Shown here: positions 8,745-16,341 of the stretch, one piece after another
Layout: every line of letters begins with the position of its first letter
Position numbering within the stretch: the first letter of the stretch is position 1
Origin: Moraxella lacunata
GTDB lineage: Bacteria; Pseudomonadota; Gammaproteobacteria; Pseudomonadales; Moraxellaceae
NCBI RefSeq assembly: GCF_002027545.1
Contig: NZ_MXAN01000036.1
Coordinates: forward strand, 1 to 17,239
DNA: 17,239 bases
Reading direction: 5' to 3'
Position numbers and translations under genes: made by a program
Notes under the pieces: generated by a model
Seen by the model: only the letters and a program-made list of their open reading frames with translations
Told to the model about the DNA's origin: nothing
The model's database searches: none

Positions 8745-8909
8745 AAGGGTGCCTATTTGTGTTAAAAATTTAATAGGCTACATGGGGGCGGATTTGGGCG
8801 ATTAAAGGCAGATGATGTAAAATAAACAGTCAAACCATCTTTTGTCTTTAACATATTTTTAAAATACAAATTGTACGATAAAGGACAGGCAGGCACGCCC
8901 AAAAAACCA

Positions 8910-8938
8910 TTTAATCATTCCCCAAAGTTTGTTACAAT
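8910..8938 (+). promoter_or_regulatory. Possible promoter of xerD
   Basis: TACAAT (8933-8938) is preceded at 17 nt by TTTAAT (8910-8915). The -10 matches 5 of 6 positions, the -35 only 3 of 6. Transcription would start near 8945, just before the ATG at 8967, which supports that start over the longer open frame beginning at 8871. Confidence 0.4.
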
Positions 8939-8966
8939 ATCCCCAATATCAGCACCGTATCCGACC

Positions 8967-9920
8967 ATGAGTAAAACCCGAGCCACCAAGCCCCGCCTGC
9001 CGTCCTTGACGACCACCGACACCGACCCAGAGTATCTGACCGAATTTCGTATTAACATGCTCGCTCGGGGGCTTGCCACACGCACCCGTAACGCCTACAT
9101 CCGTGATTTACGTATTTGTATGGCAAGCAGTGAGCGGGCATTGCCCCATTGGCAAGAGACGGACGTGGCAGGGTGCTTGGTGTATCTACAAAACCAAGGC
9201 AAGTCGCCACGCACGCAGGCGAGAATGTTGGCAAGTTTACGCCAGTTTTTCTTATGGCAAGTGGGCGAAGGGGTGCGTGATGACAACCCCTGTGAGAACA
9301 TCAAAAACCCCAAAGCTGACAAGCCCCTACCCAAGACCCTATCCGAAGATGACATCACCAGACTGCTTGGCACGCCTGACCTAGCGACCATACTGGGACT
9401 GCGTGATAAAGCCATGCTCGAAGTCATGTATGCCTGCGGTCTGCGTGTCTCAGAGCTGGTCAATCTGTCGCTCGATGAGCTAAATCTAAACGCAGGCTGG
9501 CTCCAAGTGACGGGCAAGGGCGGAAAGACTCGCCTGATTCCGCTTGGCGAATACGCCCACAACGCCCTACAAAGCTATCTCGCCCGTCGTCATGAACTGA
9601 CCGCTGGCAAAAGTGGTAAGGTCGGCACAAAGGGCGGTGACTGCCAAGCGGTGTTTTTGACCGAGCAGGGCGGTTATATGACCCGCCATAACTTTTGGCA
9701 TTTGATTAAAAAATACGCTCTACTGGCGGGTATCACGACCGACATCTCGCCACACACGCTTCGCCATGCTTTTGCCACGCACCTGCTCAACCACGGGGCG
9801 GACTTGCGTAGTGTTCAGCTTTTGCTTGGGCATAGCGACCTATCCACCACGCAGATTTATACCCATGTTGCCACGGCACGCCTACAAGCCTTGCATGAAG
9901 AGCATCATCCTAGGGGGTAG
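8967..9920 (+). CDS. xerD: Tyrosine recombinase XerD
   Basis: A 317-residue site-specific recombinase; with XerC it resolves chromosome dimers at dif near the divisome. Counting from the ATG at 8967, the N-terminal core-binding (SAM-like) domain covers about residues 20-120 and the catalytic domain about 130-315. The full catalytic set is visible: R160 (CGLRVSEL), K184 (TGKGGKTR), H263 and R266 (HTLRHAFATHLLNHGADLRS), H289 (LLGHSDLSTTQIYTH) and nucleophile Y298. The LNHGADLRSVQLLLGHSDL stretch and the HHPRG tail are XerD-like rather than XerC-like. The frame is open back to an ATG at 8871, but the extra 32 residues are low-complexity and overlap the likely promoter, so I chose 8967. No strong ribosome binding site precedes it. 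The gene converges on the HEPN-like gene with only 5 nt between stops and no visible terminator. Confidence 0.92.
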   Translation: MSKTRATKPRLPSLTTTDTDPEYLTEFRINMLARGLATRTRNAYIRDLRICMASSERALPHWQETDVAGCLVYLQNQGKSPRTQARMLASLRQFFLWQVGEGVRDDNPCENIKNPKADKPLPKTLSEDDITRLLGTPDLATILGLRDKAMLEVMYACGLRVSELVNLSLDELNLNAGWLQVTGKGGKTRLIPLGEYAHNALQSYLARRHELTAGKSGKVGTKGGDCQAVFLTEQGGYMTRHNFWHLIKKYALLAGITTDISPHTLRHAFATHLLNHGADLRSVQLLLGHSDLSTTQIYTHVATARLQALHEEHHPRG

Positions 9921-9925
9921 TTGCT

Positions 9926-10552
9926 TTATCCACAGAAACCCTTTAAACATTCAAATAAAATCAAATAACAATAACGTGCAACTTCGTGATTTTTGTCATT
10001 TGGCTCTAAACTTCCGTGAACCAAATGACAGCGTACTTGATAAATAACCTCAAACAATCCTGCAAAAATTTTTTGCGAATCATTATTTAAAACTAAGGTT
10101 CCTAAACCGTGTGCAGAGGCAAATTGATTTTTTAATTTCCCGCTCTTAGTTTTGGCGTTATCAATAATTAAATTTTCAAAAATCTTAGGATTGGCATTAA
10201 AGTCCATTAAAGCGTTACTTAGGCTCATCTTTGAATTATTGGGGATATTATTCCCTGAATAAACAAGTTCAGCTTGGATTAAAGCATAATGCAACTGCTC
10301 AATACAATTATAAATATTAGCCCGCTCTTTTGGATTGCCTGATTCTAAAAGGTTTTTAAAAGCGATATAAACCTTATTCTTATTGCTTGTGTCTCTTTTA
10401 ATCTCGTTTATATGCTCTCTGTCGTTAGCTAAACCATAATGAAAGTTGTACCAACTATTGCAACTTAACCATAAGGTTACAAATGGTGCATGGTAGTCTA
10501 TCTTAGACTTCATAAACCATTCTTTCTTTAAATCTTGTTGGTGATTTGCCAT
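9926..10552 (-). CDS. HEPN-like protein of unknown function at the end of the restriction-modification operon
   Basis: A 208-residue protein, all-helical in appearance, that I do not recognise as a named family. Near the C-terminus IYQVRCHLVHG (170-180) contains R174-x4-H179, the Rx4-6H arrangement of HEPN domains, in the 'VRN-lvHG' style of Apea-like HEPN proteins. HEPN proteins are often RNases in toxin-antitoxin, abortive-infection or RM-associated systems, but many are inactive. Nuclease function here is inference. The ATG is 2 nt after the TAA of the third-TRD hsdS segment, so translation is probably coupled to it; a GGGG just upstream is its only ribosome binding site. No partner antitoxin or nucleotidyltransferase gene is visible. 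Base composition is AT-rich like the rest of the hsd block. Confidence 0.75.
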   Translation of the reverse strand: MANHQQDLKKEWFMKSKIDYHAPFVTLWLSCNSWYNFHYGLANDREHINEIKRDTSNKNKVYIAFKNLLESGNPKERANIYNCIEQLHYALIQAELVYSGNNIPNNSKMSLSNALMDFNANPKIFENLIIDNAKTKSGKLKNQFASAHGLGTLVLNNDSQKIFAGLFEVIYQVRCHLVHGSLEPNDKNHEVARYCYLILFECLKGFCG

Positions 10553-10554
10553 AT

Positions 10555-11262
10555 TTACCCCATATTCTCAATCTCATTTTCCACCAAAATCTTGGCTTGT
10601 TCTAGTAAAATTTCGCTTTGATTTTTTAATTCAGAACTCGTCTGCACTTTATCGCTGATTGTCTGCTGAATCTCTTTTGGTAAAACAGGAATCACCACCT
10701 CCAAAATCTCAGACGGTTTCCAATGTTGAATGATTGAACCGCCTGCATCTCGCTGTGCTTGCAGTTGTACCGCCTCTGAATTTAGCACCAATGCCAAATA
10801 ATCGGGCAAAATTTCATCTGTTTTCAAAGACAAATGCACAATAGCCCCAGAAGTAATCACCTCCAAATCAGACGGCACACAATAAGCAATGCCCACTGTA
10901 CCGTCTTTTGAAAGTAGAATGGTGTCTTTTTTGGGGCGAATGATGTCAGCAAAATCCGCAGGATTGACGAACTTATCCGTCTGGCTAATCCCAAATTTGG
11001 AAAAATTCGCCACTCGCACAAAAGGCAAACCTTCATCACGGTAATTTTCCGACCCCACTTCTACCGATTTTTGCAAATCAACCAATTCACCCAATGTTTT
11101 GTGGCGGTATTGTTTTAATTTTTGCAATAATCGCTTATATTTTGGTTGGTAATATTCTGCATCAAGTCGACCGCTAATGCCAAAAGATTGGCTAAATGAT
11201 TGCACTGATATATTTTTGGGTTGCCCCAAAAGCAAACTTTCCAACAATACCCATTCTGCCAA
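10555..11262 (-). CDS. Third target-recognition-domain segment of HsdS, out of frame with hsdS
   Basis: A 235-codon open frame that codes for half a specificity subunit: a lead-in helix (VLLESLLLG), the repeated TRD-start motif GRLDAEYYQPKY (31-42), one TRD (about 45-200) and a conserved helical spacer (QTISDKVQTSSELKNQ and following). There is no ATG start; the only methionine codon lies at the extreme 3' end. The best in-frame start is a TTG at 11262 without a good ribosome binding site. The frame is open upstream to 11328, straight through the (AG)10 tract, and is offset from hsdS so that removing 2 nt joins them. I therefore read it as a distal exon-like segment of hsdS, translated when the tract has nine or twelve units, not as an independent gene. 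A decayed half-gene is the alternative; against that, the frame is intact for over 700 nt. Confidence 0.75.
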   Translation of the reverse strand: MAEWVLLESLLLGQPKNISVQSFSQSFGISGRLDAEYYQPKYKRLLQKLKQYRHKTLGELVDLQKSVEVGSENYRDEGLPFVRVANFSKFGISQTDKFVNPADFADIIRPKKDTILLSKDGTVGIAYCVPSDLEVITSGAIVHLSLKTDEILPDYLALVLNSEAVQLQAQRDAGGSIIQHWKPSEILEVVIPVLPKEIQQTISDKVQTSSELKNQSEILLEQAKILVENEIENMG

Positions 11263-11963
11263 TCTTAAATGATAATTAGCCTCATTTATAAGTCTCTCTC
11301 TCTCTCTCTCTCTTGTAAAGCACTTTGTTCAATTTCTGCCTCTACGCTATATTTGGCTTGGGCTAATAATTGGGTGGCTTGTTTTCGCAGTTCATTACTT
11401 TGGCGGATAAATTCAGCGATTTGGGTTTGGATCGTCATATCGGGTATGGGTATTGACAATTCACCAATCTCGGTTAAATTTAAATTGGTTTGCAAGCCTT
11501 GTCTGGCATATTTGGCAATAAATTGCTTACCCAATTCCGAATTAAAAAATGCCACTAAATACAAACGATTGACTTTACTTTCATCAAATCGCAAAATCGC
11601 CACAGCCTGATTAATATTGGCTGGCATATTGTGCGTAAATATTGCACAACGTCCTACCGTTCCTGCAATAGAAAGCAGGACATCATTTTGTTTTAATTTC
11701 GTTCTTTTTAAAGTGGTTTCGTGAATATTGGGTTTAATGTAATTCAAATTGGCAAGGCTCACTTCACCATTTTGCAAATCTACGGCACGAATAAAGGCAA
11801 TACCACTTTCTTTATCTGCATAATCATCGCCGTTGGCTTTTGGTGTAATACCACTGGAAATGGGATAATTCACCAAATCAGCTAACTTAATGCGTTCAAA
11901 ACGATCAAACAAGTTTTCCAACTCGTCATATTTTGGTTGATAAAACTCTGCATCCAATCTGCC
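11137..11963 (-). repeat. Direct repeats at the starts of TRD2 and TRD3
   Basis: The 36-nt segments at 11928-11963 (in hsdS) and 11137-11172 (third segment) encode GRLDAEFYQPKY and GRLDAEYYQPKY and match at 29 of 36 bases, with the first 12 plus-strand bases identical. A similar motif, RIDAEYYQKEY, begins TRD1. They are in direct orientation, so recombination between them would delete or swap a whole TRD of about 790 bp. The coordinates given span both copies. Confidence 0.6.
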
Positions 11964-12731
11964 TGTTTGTAAAAAGCTGTCTTTTAAGGCTTTGATATTA
12001 ACGGATTGATTGGTTGCTTGGAAATTTTGCAAACCTAGATTTTTTAATAATAGGATTTCGGCTTCGGTATATTTTTGTTTTGCAATAGTAATTGCATTAT
12101 GAGATTTTCTGATAATATTTTCAATTTCTTGCTGTAATGATAACTCTAATTTTGGAATAAGCAATTTTTTGATTTGAAAAATACTAACCCAAGGTTGCAC
12201 ATTACCCGTTGAAATTCTTTCAACTTGTTTTAGTCCAAACTTTGAATTAAAAAATGTTGTAAAATAAAATGGGTTATATTCATTATTATGAATGGTTAAT
12301 TTAATAACGTTTTCATTGCAATTGAAATTTACTTCATCCTCTGTAATAATTGATGCACCTCCAATTTTACCTTTTCTAGCCATCATTACATCGTGCAACT
12401 TAGTTGTGGATTTTGGTAGCTGTTGGTGTGCTTGCTCTGAAATTAATTCCAATTCATTGGTGTTAATAAATGTACCACCTACATTGCCAGAGCGAATATA
12501 AGGTACGGTTTTAGGGTTGTCATCATTTAAAATATCATGAACATAAGCAAATGCTCCATTTGATGATACATCTGACATATAAACCAATTCATTTAATGTT
12601 TTTGAACCTTGTAATTTTTCATAGATATCTAAATACTCTTTTTGGTAGTACTCTGCATCTATTCTAAATTCAATATTATCAATAAAAATTTCTTTATAAT
12701 TGAAAATTGTTATATTAAGCCCTTCCAACAA
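11286..12731 (-). CDS. hsdS: Restriction-modification specificity subunit with two target-recognition domains
   Basis: A 481-residue HsdS-type subunit that directs the catalytic subunit to its DNA site. TRD1 covers about residues 24-195, starting at RIDAEYYQKEY, followed by a helical spacer (196-235). TRD2 covers about 258-430, starting at GRLDAEFYQPKY, followed by a second spacer (431-470). This is a normal full two-TRD layout. The C-terminus ends in an ERERERDL tail made by the (AG)10 tract. The start is uncertain: the first ATG is codon 52, the TTG at 12731 is the first usual start codon, and the frame stays open back to 12803 inside the catalytic gene, where the peptide (LSPFDNAKYQALLEG) still looks like real protein. 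The gap to the catalytic gene's stop is 29 nt. The third TRD follows directly downstream in another frame. Confidence 0.88.
   Translation of the reverse strand: MLEGLNITIFNYKEIFIDNIEFRIDAEYYQKEYLDIYEKLQGSKTLNELVYMSDVSSNGAFAYVHDILNDDNPKTVPYIRSGNVGGTFINTNELELISEQAHQQLPKSTTKLHDVMMARKGKIGGASIITEDEVNFNCNENVIKLTIHNNEYNPFYFTTFFNSKFGLKQVERISTGNVQPWVSIFQIKKLLIPKLELSLQQEIENIIRKSHNAITIAKQKYTEAEILLLKNLGLQNFQATNQSVNIKALKDSFLQTGRLDAEFYQPKYDELENLFDRFERIKLADLVNYPISSGITPKANGDDYADKESGIAFIRAVDLQNGEVSLANLNYIKPNIHETTLKRTKLKQNDVLLSIAGTVGRCAIFTHNMPANINQAVAILRFDESKVNRLYLVAFFNSELGKQFIAKYARQGLQTNLNLTEIGELSIPIPDMTIQTQIAEFIRQSNELRKQATQLLAQAKYSVEAEIEQSALQERERERDL
11293..11312 (-). repeat. (TC)10 / (AG)10 dinucleotide microsatellite at the end of hsdS
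   Basis: Ten uninterrupted TC units on the plus strand, AG on the coding strand, giving the ERERER run at the hsdS C-terminus. With ten units hsdS ends at TAA (11286-11288). Loss of one unit, or gain of two, puts hsdS in frame with the third TRD segment. Gain of one unit gives another early stop (TGA at 11282-11284). This is a typical slippage-prone tract for phase variation. Confidence 0.92.
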
Positions 12732-12760
12732 TGCCTGATATTTGGCATTATCAAAAGGGC

Positions 12761-14746
12761 TTAATCCTTTCCCACAAAAGACAATTTTTCCTTTTTGGCA
12801 AATTCAATAAAAGCTTCGGTAATACCATCTTGGGTAACGTCATCATGATTAAATAAATCATGAGCCACAATTAAATGTCCATGACTGTCTAATATTGGCG
12901 CACCATCTGTATGTTTGACATAGATTTTATCGCCTGAATTGTCCTTGCTTGGGCTTTGCATGGTTGCAAAGAAAATAGGATAATCATCCACTTTGGGGCA
13001 TAATTCATCATGCCATTTTTGCACAAATAAGACCGATGTTTTTGTGCCTGTATGTGGTTTAAATACATTGCCATGCAAACCCACCACCGCCAAAATACGA
13101 CACCGTTCAGCAATAAAATCACGAATGTATTTATCACTGCTGTTATTAAAACAACCTTGTGGCAAAACAATCGCCATTCGCCCACCGTCTTTTAAAAAAT
13201 CCAGATTGCGTTCAATAAACAAAATATCTCGTCCAACTTTGGATTGTTGTTTGCCTTTGCTATTTTTGCCCAGTTCATAACGGGCAAGAATTCGGGTTTC
13301 TTTAATATCGCCTGCAAAAGGCGGATTTGCCATTAATACATCAAACCCAAAATCACGGTTTTGGTCTTTGGTTTTGCGTAATTTTCTTAATTTTTTCCAG
13401 CCATTGCCATAAACATCACCCCATTCTTCATCTTTGGTAAAATCATCCCAGCGTTCATAGTCCAAAGTATTTAAATGCAATACATTGGTTTGTCCATCGC
13501 CTGCAATTAAATTGAGTGTGCGAGCAACTCGTACGGCTTTTTCATCAAAATCAATGGCAAAGACTTTTTCGGTTACATAATCCAATTGTTCTGGTAATTT
13601 TTGTTCAGCAGTAAATAAATGGGAACGCTCCAATCCTTTTTCTTTAAGTTGTTTTTCCCAAACATGGAAAATGGCGTGAACAGGAAACCCACAACTGCCC
13701 GCTGCTGTATCAATCACGGTTTCATCTGCTTTGGGGTCTAGCATTTTGACACACATATCAATCACATAACGCGGTGTGAAATATTGACCCTTTTCACCTT
13801 TACTGGATTTATTAATCAAATATTCAAAGGCTTCATCAACTACATCAAGATTGGAATTAAATAATTTCACTTCTTCTAATGATGACACACAAATCGCCAA
13901 ATGGGACGGTGATAAATTAATCTTGCTACTCTCAGCAAATACCCCCTCCCATTTGTTTTTGGCTTTATCAAATAAAGCCCCAATTTTGGCTTTTAAATCG
14001 CTTTCGGTATCGCCATAATTACGAAATTCCAAATGACGGCTTTTATTGCGTGTACTTTCCATTTCGTCATAAAGTTTGGTAAAGATAAGCTGAAACAATT
14101 CTTCAAAAACATCAACCCCTGCATTTGCCAAAACTTCATCTTCCATTTCAATCACTAAATCTTTTAAAGATTTGCGTTGAGTGGCGATTTTGTCATTTTT
14201 AATCAAATCATCAATCGTCCAACGTTCTTGTAAAATATCAGATAATTTTTCGTGAACGCTTGGAATATTGGGAATGTCTTTAAAATAATTGGGGTCTCGG
14301 CGGTTGTAATAGGAAATACTATCGCCATTTGTCCATACGCCAATCGGAGCTCCTGTGGCATTGCAATAGGATTTTAATTGTTCTTTGCCGTCTTTTAATT
14401 TGGGCTTTTTAAGCTCCACCATGATATAAACAACGTTGGGATTATCTTTATCAAAAATCACAATGTCGGCACGCTTTTTTTCACGCCCAAAATGCACCGA
14501 ATATTCCAATTCCATGCGTTCATAAGGATAACCATAATCATGGTGTAATTTCATCAGATACAGTTGGCGAACCGCTTCTTCTGGGGTCAGTTTAATGTCC
14601 TTTTTGCGTATCAAGCAATGCACATATGGTACATCGCCATTTTTACTGGGTTTTTGAAAAATGGTATTTTCCAATAGTGTGATATGCTCGGCAGAAAACT
14701 GGGTAAGTTGGTAATTGGTGTCTTTAAGTAGTTGCGATAAATTCAT
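12761..14746 (-). CDS. Nuclease-methyltransferase fusion subunit of a restriction-modification system (BcgI/type IIB-like or HsdM-type)
   Basis: A 661-residue protein. Residues 50-150 look like an HsdR N-terminal-type PD-(D/E)XK nuclease: RADIVIFD (D94) and VELKKP (E111, K113), followed by EQLKSYCNATGA. A linker and helical region (about 180-320) leads to the N6-adenine methyltransferase: GQYFTPRYVIDMCV, motif I IDTAAGSCGF (D346 onward) and motif IV NPPF (474-477). It should methylate adenine and, through the N-terminal domain, possibly cut DNA, guided by HsdS. Classical type I systems keep cleavage in a separate HsdR with a helicase motor; none is in the window. Fusion of nuclease and methylase with a separate specificity protein is the arrangement of BcgI. 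An HsdM with an extra non-cutting domain is the alternative. A run of six C lies where the ribosome binding site should be, directly before the ATG. Confidence 0.85.
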   Translation of the reverse strand: MNLSQLLKDTNYQLTQFSAEHITLLENTIFQKPSKNGDVPYVHCLIRKKDIKLTPEEAVRQLYLMKLHHDYGYPYERMELEYSVHFGREKKRADIVIFDKDNPNVVYIMVELKKPKLKDGKEQLKSYCNATGAPIGVWTNGDSISYYNRRDPNYFKDIPNIPSVHEKLSDILQERWTIDDLIKNDKIATQRKSLKDLVIEMEDEVLANAGVDVFEELFQLIFTKLYDEMESTRNKSRHLEFRNYGDTESDLKAKIGALFDKAKNKWEGVFAESSKINLSPSHLAICVSSLEEVKLFNSNLDVVDEAFEYLINKSSKGEKGQYFTPRYVIDMCVKMLDPKADETVIDTAAGSCGFPVHAIFHVWEKQLKEKGLERSHLFTAEQKLPEQLDYVTEKVFAIDFDEKAVRVARTLNLIAGDGQTNVLHLNTLDYERWDDFTKDEEWGDVYGNGWKKLRKLRKTKDQNRDFGFDVLMANPPFAGDIKETRILARYELGKNSKGKQQSKVGRDILFIERNLDFLKDGGRMAIVLPQGCFNNSSDKYIRDFIAERCRILAVVGLHGNVFKPHTGTKTSVLFVQKWHDELCPKVDDYPIFFATMQSPSKDNSGDKIYVKHTDGAPILDSHGHLIVAHDLFNHDDVTQDGITEAFIEFAKKEKLSFVGKD

Positions 14747-14774
14747 GGGGGGTCTCGTTGGATAAAATGGTTTT

Positions 14775-14803
14775 ATTTTAGCATTGATTTAGGGCGTGTT
14801 GAA
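14775..14803 (-). promoter_or_regulatory. Possible promoter of the restriction-modification operon
   Basis: On the minus strand TTCAAC (14798-14803) and TAAAAT (14775-14780) are 17 nt apart, about 28 nt upstream of the ATG at 14746. The -10 matches 5 of 6, the -35 only 3 of 6. A TATAAA about 25 nt further upstream is an alternative -10. Confidence 0.3.
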
Positions 14804-14894
14804 CCTTTATAACACTATTTACAATTTAGAAATATTTTAGAAATGAATTAATAGTTTTTGCATGAAAAATGGCTAAATCTTGTTTTTCTGCGTC

Positions 14895-14934
14895 AAAAAC
14901 TTGCTTGATAGAATGACTATCAACCTGCGTTTTT
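14895..14934 (-). terminator. Probable terminator downstream of avtA
   Basis: The hairpin has an inner perfect 7-bp stem TTGATAG/CTATCAA (14905-14911 with 14917-14923, 5-nt loop) and an outer AAAAAC/GTTTTT pairing with small internal bulges. On the minus strand it ends in a short T run. It lies about 80 nt past the avtA stop and would separate avtA from the restriction-modification operon, which is on the same strand. Confidence 0.5.
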
Positions 14935-15015
14935 TCCTTGAAAAATGTGCGATTTCCCCTATTTTTCATTGCAAATACAAAAGTTCAATACACCCTAATA
15001 ATAAAGTGGGTTGAT

Positions 15016-16317
15016 TTATGGGCTGACATTGGCATAGACCTGTCGCACCACCTCCCCAATCGCCTTTATTCCCTTCTCCAAAACATCATCAGGCTGGGCG
15101 ATACTCATGCGAATACATTCATGAGCATGGCGATAATTAGATGTGTCAATACCCACAAAAAAATGCTCACTGGGGATAATAAGCGTGCCTTTTTCCTTTA
15201 ACATTTCGTACAATTTTTGGGTAGAAATGGGCAAATTTTCAAACCAAATCCACAAAAATATCGCCCCTTCTGGCTTATGGATTTTGACTTGTGGTAAGTC
15301 TTGAAAGGCGTGTTTTAATAAGCCAATGGCGGTATGGGCTTGCTTTGAATAAAACGGACGAATCTCTTGTAATGACAGCTCATTGATTTTGTCATTGTTA
15401 ATCAGGGGTGTAACAATGCTCGCCCCAAAGCGACACGGAGCAAGATTGACAATGGCATTTAGGCTACTAATCGCCTTGATAATCTTAGGTTTGGCAATGA
15501 CAATGCCCGTCCGCACGCCAGCCAGCCCCACTTTTGATAAGCTAAAACACAAAATGATATTGTCATGCCACACCAAATTCGCCTTGGTGTGAATGATGTT
15601 AGGAAACGGCATTCCATAGGCGTTATCAATAATCAAGGGGATGTTGTGTGCTTGGGCGATAGCATCAAGCCGTGCCATTTCATCATCGGTCAGTACATTG
15701 CCTGTGGGGTTGGTTGGGCGAGAACAGCAGATTGCCCCAATTTGATTATTTTTTAATGCGTCCAAATTTTCTAGGGCGTCAAAATCCACTTTGTATTTAA
15801 AAAAGCCATCTTGATTGTCATAATCGCACAGCTCAATTTTTGGCTTTATGCCAATAAAATGCTTGCCGTCAATATGAGCGTCCGCATAGCCGACATATTC
15901 AGGGGCAAGTGGCAACAAAATGGACTTATCGCCATCATCAAACGCCCCACCGAACAAATTAAATAAATAAAAAAAGGCGTTTTGCGAACCGTTGGTTAGG
16001 GCGATGTTGTCTTTGGTAATGCCCCAATCATAATGGCGATTAAAAAAGTCCACCAACGCTGTGATAAATTTGCCATCGCCTTGCGGATTGGAATAATTGC
16101 TGGCACAGTCTAAGGCAAAACTGTCCACCCCATCGCCTTGTATGCTGTCTTTGAGCATTTGTAGATACACGTCATTGACCGAAGCGATGTTGGCAGGATT
16201 GCCACCGCCTAACATATTGACGGGCTTGTCGCTGTTTAGGGCGTTCCCCAAATCGTCCATGAGTTGTAATATGCCACTGTTTTGGGTAAATTTTTTGCCA
16301 AATTTTGAAATGTTCAT
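15016..16317 (-). CDS. avtA: Valine--pyruvate aminotransferase
   Basis: A 433-residue cytoplasmic PLP enzyme of fold type I that moves the amino group between valine (or alanine) and 2-oxo acids. The match to AvtA as known from E. coli is clear along the whole length: FGKKFTQNSGI and MLGGGNPA at the N-terminus, NIALTNGSQNAFFYLFNLF, PLAPEYVGYAD, SRPTNPTGNVLTDDE, PLIIDNAYGMPFP, then SLSKVGLAGVRTG with the PLP-binding K262, and HKPEGAIFLWIWFENLPI near the end. Length is close to the E. coli enzyme, with a slightly longer middle. The ATG at 16317 is the first in frame and matches the family N-terminus; its ribosome binding site is weak. It is divergent from the methyltransferase gene and has its own promoter at 16342-16370. 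Confidence 0.95.
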   Translation of the reverse strand: MNISKFGKKFTQNSGILQLMDDLGNALNSDKPVNMLGGGNPANIASVNDVYLQMLKDSIQGDGVDSFALDCASNYSNPQGDGKFITALVDFFNRHYDWGITKDNIALTNGSQNAFFYLFNLFGGAFDDGDKSILLPLAPEYVGYADAHIDGKHFIGIKPKIELCDYDNQDGFFKYKVDFDALENLDALKNNQIGAICCSRPTNPTGNVLTDDEMARLDAIAQAHNIPLIIDNAYGMPFPNIIHTKANLVWHDNIILCFSLSKVGLAGVRTGIVIAKPKIIKAISSLNAIVNLAPCRFGASIVTPLINNDKINELSLQEIRPFYSKQAHTAIGLLKHAFQDLPQVKIHKPEGAIFLWIWFENLPISTQKLYEMLKEKGTLIIPSEHFFVGIDTSNYRHAHECIRMSIAQPDDVLEKGIKAIGEVVRQVYANVSP

Positions 16318-16341
16318 GCCAATTATCCAAATAAAAGTACC

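Noticed and set aside
8745..8966. FMN riboswitch upstream of ribB
   Set aside because: The leader lacks the conserved FMN aptamer blocks and is mostly plain AT-rich sequence on the coding strand.
8967..9920. XerD as a dedicated recombinase that shuffles the neighbouring hsdS TRDs
   Set aside because: The sequence has the full signature of housekeeping XerD, and the TRD repeats are direct and imperfect, not inverted sites of the kind used in invertible hsdS loci. Adjacency alone is not enough.
9766..10047. 93-codon plus-strand frame across the xerD end and HEPN-like gene end
   Set aside because: It lies in another frame over two supported genes and its peptide looks like a frame shadow of XerD.
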